A stretch of 39,655 bases of DNA from Desulfobacteraceae bacterium (lineage in GTDB: Bacteria > Desulfobacterota > Desulfobacteria > Desulfobacterales > Desulfobacteraceae). The notes under the pieces are model-generated. The model searched no databases. It was not told the DNA's origin and worked only from the letters and a program-made list of their open reading frames with translations. Shown here piece after piece: positions 32,961-39,655 of this stretch. The stretch's first letter is position 1. Each line of letters opens with the position of its first letter. Both the position numbers and the translations under genes were made by a program. The stretch is taken from assembly GCA_003354055.1 (NCBI GenBank), contig PIVQ01000010.1, forward strand, positions 1 through 39,655, given 5' to 3'.

Positions 32961-35828
32961 ATGATGGCAGGTGGGAAAATACTTGGTGCAGTATCTTTTT
33001 TTGCATTGCTCTTCATATCCCTCATGGGGGGCGGGCCGGTGCGGGCCGCCGACTATACCGTTACCACCCTGGCGGATAACATAAATGCAGGGTCCCTTCG
33101 CTGGGCTGTAACCAATGCGGCTGACAACGACCGCATTCTATTTGCCCAGGGCCTTGAAGGCCAGATCACTCTTTTGTCAGACCTGCCCGCCCTAAACTCG
33201 GTGACATTTGAAAATGCAGAAGGCATAACGCTTTCCAGGCAAAATACCACTATTGCTGTCGCCTTGACTGTGGCTGTCGGAAAGACCCTGTCCGGCAGCC
33301 TGCCCAATATTACAGATGCTGAAGCAACCGGCGATGATGCTTTTGGCGTGTATTCAGACGGCGTCATGGGCTTTGACAGCATCACAGGCCAGATAAGTGC
33401 AAAAGCCGGCGGTGATGAAGCCTATGGGGTGGGTGCAGGTGACAACCTGGCCGTGAATGATGTCAGCGGCACAGTTGAGGCCGAAGCCGGAGGCGCAGGT
33501 GCCTATGGACTGTTTGCATTCGGAGACCTGGCCTTAAATGACATCACCGGTAGTGTTGAAGCCTCAGCCGGCAGCGATGACGCCTTTGGCCTGTTATCAA
33601 TTGGAGATCTTACCGTGAACGACATCACCGGCAGCGTCAAAGCTTTGGCCGGTAACGATGGTGCTTACGGCTTGGGTTCATTGGGTGGCGACATCGCCTT
33701 GAATGATATCACCGGCAGCATTGAAGTCACAGCCGGAGGCGATGAGGCCCATGGTCTGGTTGCAGGAGGCGATCTGACTTTGAATGAGCTCAGTGGTACA
33801 GTCAATGCCACTGCCGGAGGGGACTTTGCCTCCGGGCTCTGGTCAGGCAATATGACCGTAACGGATATCAGCGGTACTGTGACAGCTGTTACCGGTGGCC
33901 ATACCGCCATAGGGTTGGTAGCTGAAGGTGCGCTGTCCGGCCCGGCAGGGAGTACAGCTCTCATTTCAGGGGGGATTGAGGCAAAGGCGAGCGGTCTGGC
34001 TGTGGCCGTGGCTGCGGACGACGGGATGAACCTGAGGGTTACCGGCACCCTCACAGCCACAGATACCTCAGGCACTGCCAATGCTTATTCCATTGCCGCA
34101 GGCACCCATGACGATGCCGGCAACTGGGTACAGGGCTTGGCAATTGACGATATCGTCGTTCTGGGGCAGGGGGCTGACATCACCGGTAAAATCGATCTTG
34201 GAGGGGGCACAAACACACTGACCCTTGAGGATTCCGGGAGCCTCACAGGGGATGTGGACAATGTCACCACCCTTGCCAAAACCGGCTCAGGGACCTGGCA
34301 GACACAGGGGCGGATCAGCACCCAAAATCTCAGTGTTACCAGCGGTAATCTTACCATTGACGACGATTCAACCCATACGGTATCCAATGCCCTTGCCATA
34401 TCTTCAGGGGGAACCCTCACAGCCACGGTTCAGCAAACCGGTACCCCTTCGGTGACCGCCGATACCCTGGCCAATAACGGGGAGGCAAAATTTGTCCTGG
34501 GCAAGCTGGTGCCCTTTGGAACTACATTTGACGTGGTGACCACCACTGCCGGGATCAGCGGCACAGGAGAGCTGACCAGCCCACTGCTGGATCTCACTGT
34601 GACCGGAAATAATATCAGGGCTGAAAAAAAAAATTATTCGGATCTGCCCCTGGACACGGCCAATGCCAAAACACTGGCAGGGGTGCTCAACCCTTATACC
34701 GCAACAGCCACAGGGGATATGGCCACCCTGCTGACCGGTCTTGACACGGTTTCCAGTGTTGGCGAGTTCAATACCTGCATAGAGCAGCTTTTATCCCTCG
34801 CAGGCCCGGGCGACATGACCATTGAATCGTCCAGAATCTTTTCGTTTCTGGCCCAGGACCGTATGGCAGGCCTCAGGGCTCAGACCCGGCAGGTGGCCAA
34901 AAACACAATTTTAAACCCGGATGATCCTGAAACCTGGCCTTTGCTGGCCTCTACCGGGAGCCTGGCAGGGCTCTTCGACCGCCGCCCCCATGACTCCCCT
35001 TACGGTGTTTTTGTAAAATCCCTTCACCGGTCGGGCAGCAGGGATAGCTATCAGGGTTATACCGGCTATGACCATGATACCATGGGGCTGTCTGCCGGTC
35101 TTGACCGGGTATTCAGTGAAAGTTTCCTGGCAGGGGTGAGCCTGGGATATGCCCAAAATGATCTGGATTATGAGGATGAAGGGGGCAGCCACGCCAATGT
35201 GGACAATCTGGGCGCTGGCCTTTATGGTTCCCTTTTCAGCAGGCAATGGTATGTTGACGCCCATTTATCAGGTACCCGCAGCACCTCTCATGTCAACCGG
35301 AACATTGCTTTTTTAAACCGGACCGCCCAAAGTGACCGGGACGGATATGTCCTTGGGGGAATACTGGACTCAGGGTACAGGTTTTCCACTCACAGGATGG
35401 GTATCTCCCCCCTGGTCTCAGTGGCATATCGCTTTTTTCACCAGGGTGGATACACCGAGACCGGGGCCGGGTCTGCCAACCTTGCAGTGGATTCCATGAC
35501 CGGCCATTCCCTTAAAACAGGGTTGGGGGTCAAGCTGGACCGGACCTTCAACCCTGATCAACGGTGGACCTTGATCCCGGAGATTTCCGGCAGATGGGTT
35601 CATGAATTCATTGATCAGGACCGGGACGTTGAGGTTTCCATGGCAGGGATGCCGGGCCAAATTTATAACCAGGAATTGTTAGGGCCAAAGGACGATGCAT
35701 TAAGGATCAGGGCCGGTGTCACCGCCTTTTACGAGAGGAAGCTTGCCCTGCTCTTCCATTATATAGGGGAGTTTGAACACGGGGCTGAGAGTCACGGCAT
35801 GTCTTGTGAACTCCAGTACTTTTTTTAG
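32961..35828 (+). CDS. Autotransporter (type Va) with beta-helix repeat passenger
   Basis: A 955-residue surface protein. The signal peptide (about 1-30) ends GGPVRAA. Passenger residues 31-120 begin with YTVTTLADNINAGSLRWAV, a motif common at the start of beta-helix passengers. Seven imperfect repeats of 26-28 residues follow (about 124-312). A linker leads to a C-terminal beta-barrel domain (about 670-955) ending LQYFF, with the terminal Phe needed for outer-membrane insertion. It probably displays an adhesin or enzyme-like helix at the cell surface. No protease motif is visible. GGAGG sequences precede the ATG; a second ATG follows at once. It appears monocistronic. Confidence 0.92.
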   Translation: MMAGGKILGAVSFFALLFISLMGGGPVRAADYTVTTLADNINAGSLRWAVTNAADNDRILFAQGLEGQITLLSDLPALNSVTFENAEGITLSRQNTTIAVALTVAVGKTLSGSLPNITDAEATGDDAFGVYSDGVMGFDSITGQISAKAGGDEAYGVGAGDNLAVNDVSGTVEAEAGGAGAYGLFAFGDLALNDITGSVEASAGSDDAFGLLSIGDLTVNDITGSVKALAGNDGAYGLGSLGGDIALNDITGSIEVTAGGDEAHGLVAGGDLTLNELSGTVNATAGGDFASGLWSGNMTVTDISGTVTAVTGGHTAIGLVAEGALSGPAGSTALISGGIEAKASGLAVAVAADDGMNLRVTGTLTATDTSGTANAYSIAAGTHDDAGNWVQGLAIDDIVVLGQGADITGKIDLGGGTNTLTLEDSGSLTGDVDNVTTLAKTGSGTWQTQGRISTQNLSVTSGNLTIDDDSTHTVSNALAISSGGTLTATVQQTGTPSVTADTLANNGEAKFVLGKLVPFGTTFDVVTTTAGISGTGELTSPLLDLTVTGNNIRAEKKNYSDLPLDTANAKTLAGVLNPYTATATGDMATLLTGLDTVSSVGEFNTCIEQLLSLAGPGDMTIESSRIFSFLAQDRMAGLRAQTRQVAKNTILNPDDPETWPLLASTGSLAGLFDRRPHDSPYGVFVKSLHRSGSRDSYQGYTGYDHDTMGLSAGLDRVFSESFLAGVSLGYAQNDLDYEDEGGSHANVDNLGAGLYGSLFSRQWYVDAHLSGTRSTSHVNRNIAFLNRTAQSDRDGYVLGGILDSGYRFSTHRMGISPLVSVAYRFFHQGGYTETGAGSANLAVDSMTGHSLKTGLGVKLDRTFNPDQRWTLIPEISGRWVHEFIDQDRDVEVSMAGMPGQIYNQELLGPKDDALRIRAGVTAFYERKLALLFHYIGEFEHGAESHGMSCELQYFF
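33330..33896 (+). repeat. Seven tandem 26-28-codon repeats in the autotransporter gene
   Basis: Units follow the pattern GDDAxGLxxxGDLxxNDITG then S/TVxAxAGG, for example DDAFGLLSIGDLTVND. The first unit begins at residue 124 and the seventh ends near residue 312. Unit lengths are 27, 27, 27, 27, 28, 27 and 26 residues, each expected to form one or more beta-helix turns. Nucleotide identity between units is visibly lower than protein similarity, suggesting old duplications under selection. Confidence 0.8.
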
Positions 35829-35943
35829 GACCTATCCTCCCTTTCATCAGAGCCAGCCGAGTTCTTCTCCTCATAGTTCAAGTGTTTCTATCCTGTTGTA
35901 ATTAGTAAAATAATGTAAAACCGTATTGTATATTTTTGCGGCT

Positions 35944-36021
35944 GGGTTAATTTGTTTCAAATGAACTTTGGGTTAATTTGATCTAAATGAACTTTTGGTT
36001 AATTTGAACCCAATGAAATAT
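35944..36021 (+). repeat. Three tandem 26-bp repeats upstream of the tetR-RND operon
   Basis: Units start at 35944, 35970 and 35996. Units one and two match at 23 of 26 bases; unit three matches unit two at 20. Each holds GGTTAATTTG followed by an AATGAA core. The related motif CAAATGA recurs in the palindrome at 36061. The spacing and position just upstream of a TTGACA box suggest cooperative binding of a regulator. Confidence 0.75.
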
Positions 36022-36027
36022 TTTCGG

Positions 36028-36060
36028 TTGACAGGGGAGAAAAAGCATGCATTTTTATAT
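36028..36060 (+). promoter_or_regulatory. Possible promoter of the tetR-RND operon
   Basis: A perfect TTGACA (36028-36033) is followed by AT-rich DNA (ATTTTTATAT, 36051-36060), but no good -10 lies at exactly 17 bp; TTATAT at 36055 is 21 bp away. The 30-bp palindrome begins directly after it. Confidence 0.4.
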
Positions 36061-36090
36061 CCCAAATGAGACTTTAAAGTATCATTTGGG
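36061..36090. promoter_or_regulatory. 30-bp palindrome, probable TetR operator
   Basis: CCCAAATGA (36061-36069) mirrors TCATTTGGG (36082-36090), and the centre ACTTTAAAGT is itself self-complementary; only one base pair of the 15 is mismatched. It lies between the promoter-like region and the tetR start, where a TetR dimer or pair of dimers would repress its own operon. Confidence 0.75.
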
Positions 36091-36123
36091 ACTAAAACAT
36101 ACGAGATGGGGAGTTGGTTTACC

Positions 36124-36717
36124 ATGAAACAAGCCACCAGGGAACGGATTATCACCCAGGCCATTGCCTGTATTGCACAGAATGCCAATTCAGGTATGGA
36201 TGAAATTGCCAAGGCAGCAGAAGTCGGCCGCGCTACTCTTTTCCGTCATTTTAAATCCAAGGCGGAATTACTTTTGGCCATCAAACTCAGTGCCGGTGAG
36301 CAGCTTGAAGCTGTGGTCAGCCCGGTATTTCACTCAGATTTGCCGGCAAAGGAGAAACTGATTCGCATGGTGACACGGCTTATTCCCCTTGGGGCAAGCC
36401 TGAATGTCTCTGCTTATTTTATCCATCCGGTAAAAGAGGATGACCCCAGGGTAATGGCCAGTTACCTAAGATGTATGGACCAGACCCGGCAGTTGTGTCT
36501 GGATTTAAAGGCTGAAGGAGATCTGCAGCAGGAAGCGCCTTTGACCTGGCTTGTGGCCAGTATGGACAGCCTGATTTTTGCCGCATGGGAAAAGGTGGAA
36601 AGCGGGGATATCGCACCGAAACAGGCTCCCTGGTTGGTATTGAATACTTTTTTAGCCGGACACGCTACCCCGGACACCATTACCTGGTTTAACGAACAAA
36701 AGGACGCACACCAATGA
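36124..36717 (+). CDS. TetR/AcrR-family regulator
   Basis: A 197-residue regulator with an N-terminal helix-turn-helix (MDEIAKAAEVGRATLFRHFKSKAELL) and a variable helical ligand domain. ATG 36124 is preferred over an in-frame ATG at 36106 because GGGGAG lies ten bases upstream; the earlier ATG would overlap that site. It overlaps the adaptor gene by ATGA and so probably represses the efflux operon, with the palindrome and tandem repeats upstream as likely sites. The inducer is unknown but is probably a substrate of the pump. Confidence 0.9.
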   Translation: MKQATRERIITQAIACIAQNANSGMDEIAKAAEVGRATLFRHFKSKAELLLAIKLSAGEQLEAVVSPVFHSDLPAKEKLIRMVTRLIPLGASLNVSAYFIHPVKEDDPRVMASYLRCMDQTRQLCLDLKAEGDLQQEAPLTWLVASMDSLIFAAWEKVESGDIAPKQAPWLVLNTFLAGHATPDTITWFNEQKDAHQ

Positions 36718-38057
36718 AGACAAAAAAAATGTGGAGCTTGATCTGTACAGGCATAATATTCTTCCTGGCAGCAGGCCTTTTATGGCAGACAGGTCTGATT
36801 GACAGACATTTTGTTTTAGCATCAACAGGTTCACAGGACATTCAGGACGCTGCAACAATAGAAAAGGCGAAAACAGTTGGCGTAGTCCATCCCAGACCCA
36901 TTGAAAACGGGACTGCCATTGTGCTGCCCGGCCGTGCAAGGGCAGCCACCCAGGCCACCTTATTTTTCAGGGTTGCAGGTCCTCTTGCCAGGGTCCATGC
37001 CAACCCCGGAGACCGGGTACAAAAGGGCGATTTACTGCTTGAGATGGATGATCGGGATTACCGGCGTCAGGTCAGAGTCGTGGAAAGCCAGTTAAAGTCT
37101 GCCCGTGCCAATCTTTTAAAAATGAAAACCGGTGCCCGTCCCGAAGATGTCCGTATCGTGGAATCCACCCTTGTAGCGGCGGTAGCTGATCTGGATCTTG
37201 CCAAAAAAGAACTGGAACGTCACGAAATCCTCTATAAGAACCAGGCGGTGTCAGAGCAGGCCTATGACCGGGCCAAAACCAATGTGCAAAGTCTTGACGC
37301 CCGTGTTGTCTCTTTGGAAGAGCAGTTGGCAAGGGATAAAAAAGGGGCCAGGAAAGAGGACATCATGACGGCCCGTGCCGGTATCGAAGAGTTAACCGTC
37401 CGGTTGTCCATAGCAAAGGATCAGCTCAGCGATACCAGGCTTCTTGCACCCTTTGACGGTGTGGTTACCAAACGCATTCCAGATGCCCATGAAATGGTTG
37501 CTCAAGGAGAGCCCGTGATGTTGCTGGATGATATTTCCCGGCTCGAAATCCCTGTGGATGTGCCGGAGACCCATGTTCGTCAGGTCCTGACCCCGGGATT
37601 CGGGAAGACAACAGGATTTGCTGCCGGACAATATACAGCCGTGTTCCTGACCACCGGAAGCCGCCAATATCCCGCCGACCTGACCGAATACTCAAGCCGG
37701 GCGGACCAGGCCACAGGTACCTATGAGTTTGTATTTACCATTAAACCTGCTGCCGAAGATCTTCTGTTTCCCGGGATGACGGCGCAAATCCGGGTAAGTT
37801 CAGGTGGTTCTCGCTCTAAACTCCAAGCCCTGGCCATTCCCCTTGAAAGTCTTCTGGGGGTGGCAGGCAATTCCGCCCATGTATTCCGGGTTGACCCTTC
37901 TACCCGGACTGCCGTACGCCAGGCCATTACCTTTGAATCCTTAGCCTCCGGCAATGAGGTCAGTGTCATGAGCGGGCTTTCCTCTGAGGACCTAGTGGTG
38001 GAACAGGGTGCTGCCTTTATCCGTCAGGGTGAATCTGTTCAATTTGATCTTCCATAA
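36714..38057 (+). CDS. RND efflux periplasmic adaptor (membrane fusion protein)
   Basis: A 447-residue HlyD/AcrA-type protein. An N-terminal hydrophobic segment (about 7-25) anchors it in the inner membrane. It has a lipoyl half-motif (GPLARVHANPGDRVQKGDLLLEMD), a long helical hairpin (about 118-225), the second half (LLAPFDGVVTKRIPD) and a beta-barrel and membrane-proximal region (MTAQIRVSSGG). It should link the RND permease encoded next to an outer-membrane channel not found in this window. The start overlaps the tetR stop (ATGA). Confidence 0.92.
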   Translation: MKTKKMWSLICTGIIFFLAAGLLWQTGLIDRHFVLASTGSQDIQDAATIEKAKTVGVVHPRPIENGTAIVLPGRARAATQATLFFRVAGPLARVHANPGDRVQKGDLLLEMDDRDYRRQVRVVESQLKSARANLLKMKTGARPEDVRIVESTLVAAVADLDLAKKELERHEILYKNQAVSEQAYDRAKTNVQSLDARVVSLEEQLARDKKGARKEDIMTARAGIEELTVRLSIAKDQLSDTRLLAPFDGVVTKRIPDAHEMVAQGEPVMLLDDISRLEIPVDVPETHVRQVLTPGFGKTTGFAAGQYTAVFLTTGSRQYPADLTEYSSRADQATGTYEFVFTIKPAAEDLLFPGMTAQIRVSSGGSRSKLQALAIPLESLLGVAGNSAHVFRVDPSTRTAVRQAITFESLASGNEVSVMSGLSSEDLVVEQGAAFIRQGESVQFDLP

Positions 38058-38081
38058 AAGAAAAGGGAAATATACCCCGAG

Positions 38082-39655
38082 ATGAATTTTGCACAATCTG
38101 TTCTGAAAACTCGCATCATCAGTATTCTTCTGTCCGCATTTGTTGCTGTCGCAGGTCTTGTGACCTATCAGAAACTGGGACGGCTTGCCTATCCGGATTT
38201 TACCATCAAAACCGCCATGATAATTACTCCATATGGCGGCGCATCTCCCCTGGAGGTGGAAAAAGAAGTCACGGATAAGATTGAACAGGCCGTCCAGAGT
38301 CTGGGGCAGTTGGATTACGTTACATCCATCTCCCAGGAAGGTTTGTCCGTGGTCTATGCCGAGATTAAGCCTGAGTTTGACTCCGGCAAGATTCCCCAGA
38401 TCTGGGATGAACTTCGGCGCAAGGTTAATGATACATCGGCCTATCTGCCGCCGGGTGCGGGACCGGTCATGGTCAACGATGATTTCGGGGATGTGTACGG
38501 GGTATATTTTGCCATTTCAGGAGAGGGCTTTTCCAGCAGGGAGCTTAAAAGTTATGCCAAATATTTGAAAAAAGAGCTCCTCCTGGTGGATGAGGTCGCC
38601 AAAATCGATATCTGGGGGGAACAGGCCGAGACCATCTATGTGGAGTTTCCCAGGGCCCGGCTCTCCCAGCTCGGCATATCACCGGATATGATCTTTGGCA
38701 CCCTGGCGTCCCAGAACCTGATCACACCGGCCGGAAAGGTCAAGCACGGCCCTGAGTATATTAGGTTTGCCACCACAGGGGAGTTGTCCGGTGAAAAGGC
38801 GATTGCGGACCTCTATATCGCAGGTTCGCAAGGGAAACTATTCAGACTGGGTGACGTTGCCCGGGTGTCCAGAGGATACCGGGATCCGGCCCCCAATAAA
38901 ATGCTGTTTAACGGTAAACCTGCCATCGGCCTGGGGGTATCCACGGAAAAGGGGGGTAATGTCGTTCAAATGGGTGCGGCCATTATGGACCGGATCTCCG
39001 CCATGGAAAAACTTAAACCCCAAGGCATGAACATTGATATCATCAACTTCCAGGCCTCCCGGGTAACCGACTCTTTAGATGAGTTCATGATTAATCTGGG
39101 CGAAGCCGTGGTCATTGTAATCCTCTTGCTATTGTTTTTCATGGGCCTGCGGGCAGGGCTGCTCATCGGCGGGGTGCTGATTTTAACCATCCTTGCCACC
39201 TTTGTGGGCATGTTTATGGCTGATATTACCCTTCAGCTCATCTCGCTGGGCGCTTTAGTGCTGGCCCTGGGACTGCTGGTGGACAATGCAATCGTGGTCA
39301 CCGATGTATACCTTATCCGCATGGCCCGCGGGGATGATAAATCAAAGGCTGCTGAAACCGCAATCCGATCCACCATGTGGCCCCTGCTGGGTGCTACCCT
39401 GGTCGCTATCCTGGCCTTTGTACCGGTCGGCCTCAATCCCAGTGCCTCAGGCGAGTTCTGCCGCAGCCTCTTTTACGTCCTGGCCATTTCTTTGGGCTTA
39501 AGCTGGGTCTTTGCCCTGACCATAACCCCGGTGCTCTGTATCCGGTTTTTAAAATTACCTGATAGTACAGATACGGATCCCTATGACCGTCCCTTTTACA
39601 GGCGGTTCAGACGATTTCTCCATACCTGCATCCGTAACCGCTGGATTACCCTGGC
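38082..39655 (+). CDS. RND efflux permease (AcrB/MMPL-like), cut by window end
   Basis: The first 524 residues of an inner-membrane proton-driven pump. A first transmembrane helix (about 10-30) precedes a large periplasmic porter region (about 35-330), then helices from about residue 340 including VVIVILLLLFFMGLRAGLL. The RND transmembrane signature LALGLLVDNAIVVTDVY is intact, and EFCRSLFYVLAISLGLSWVFA follows. RND permeases are usually just over 1000 residues, so about half is missing. It exports hydrophobic compounds with the adaptor encoded upstream. The gap between the genes is 24 bp and the ribosome binding site is weak. Confidence 0.9.
   Translation, partial: MNFAQSVLKTRIISILLSAFVAVAGLVTYQKLGRLAYPDFTIKTAMIITPYGGASPLEVEKEVTDKIEQAVQSLGQLDYVTSISQEGLSVVYAEIKPEFDSGKIPQIWDELRRKVNDTSAYLPPGAGPVMVNDDFGDVYGVYFAISGEGFSSRELKSYAKYLKKELLLVDEVAKIDIWGEQAETIYVEFPRARLSQLGISPDMIFGTLASQNLITPAGKVKHGPEYIRFATTGELSGEKAIADLYIAGSQGKLFRLGDVARVSRGYRDPAPNKMLFNGKPAIGLGVSTEKGGNVVQMGAAIMDRISAMEKLKPQGMNIDIINFQASRVTDSLDEFMINLGEAVVIVILLLLFFMGLRAGLLIGGVLILTILATFVGMFMADITLQLISLGALVLALGLLVDNAIVVTDVYLIRMARGDDKSKAAETAIRSTMWPLLGATLVAILAFVPVGLNPSASGEFCRSLFYVLAISLGLSWVFALTITPVLCIRFLKLPDSTDTDPYDRPFYRRFRRFLHTCIRNRWITL

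Noticed and set aside
35944..36021. CRISPR array
   Set aside because: Only three units, directly abutting without spacers, and no cas genes.

Overview
The window reads like a chromosomal segment of an anaerobic deltaproteobacterium (Desulfobacterota, Desulfobacteraceae-like). The assignment rests on gene content, not a marker gene: a UGA-encoded selenocysteine SelD, two proteins with corrinoid/CODH-type CX2CX4CX16C iron-sulfur domains, many hybrid kinases, an alkyl-DHAP-synthase-like ether-lipid enzyme and an RsbU/RsbW-type partner-switching operon. I see no rRNA, tRNA, CRISPR array, insertion sequence or phage gene. Nearly all sequence is accounted for by 26 protein genes; the last one runs off the right edge and the first may start before the left edge.

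Layout. (1) 1-7.97 kb, plus strand: an Fe-S/LuxR regulator, a 122-bp palindrome, an Fe-S DUF3786 protein, a 1405-residue hybrid kinase and an overlapping gene of unknown function, closed by an intrinsic terminator. (2) 8.0-10.2 kb, minus: a membrane hybrid kinase with a terminator-like hairpin just before its start. (3) 10.4-13.05 kb, plus: two free-standing acyltransferases and a phosphopantetheinyl transferase, the accessory set of a trans-AT polyketide system without its megasynthase. (4) 13.07-14.9 kb, minus: selD (selenocysteine at position 18, recoverable only by reading through UGA) and a TSUP permease, with twin 17-bp inverted repeats upstream. (5) 15.18-16.68 kb, plus: an S58 peptidase and an L,D-transpeptidase, followed by a structured element with pseudoknot potential. 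(6) 16.96-22.45 kb, plus: fadR, a GlpD-like dehydrogenase, an FGGY kinase and an alkyl-DHAP-synthase-like enzyme, joined by three ATGA overlaps, with a FadR-type operator lying over the promoter.

(7) 22.44-31.3 kb, minus: sulfotransferase, chromate-type transporter, PhnD-sensor histidine kinase, REC-PP2C phosphatase, STAS antagonist, RsbW-like kinase, DUF294 nucleotidyltransferase-like protein and GAF/HD-GYP protein. The last six suggest a route from a periplasmic ligand through partner switching to c-di-GMP turnover. (8) 31.57-35.83 kb, plus: a solute-binding protein, a 606-bp gene-free stretch with hairpins, and an autotransporter with seven 26-28-residue repeats. (9) 35.94 kb to the end, plus: 26-bp tandem repeats and a 30-bp palindrome ahead of a TetR regulator, an RND adaptor and an incomplete RND pump.

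The points most worth following are the selenoprotein SelD and its twin operator-like sites, the FadR-controlled ether-lipid operon, the orphan trans-AT cassette whose first acyltransferase lacks the malonate-binding arginine, and the partner-switching operon ending in HD-GYP. All functions are read from sequence motifs without database searches.
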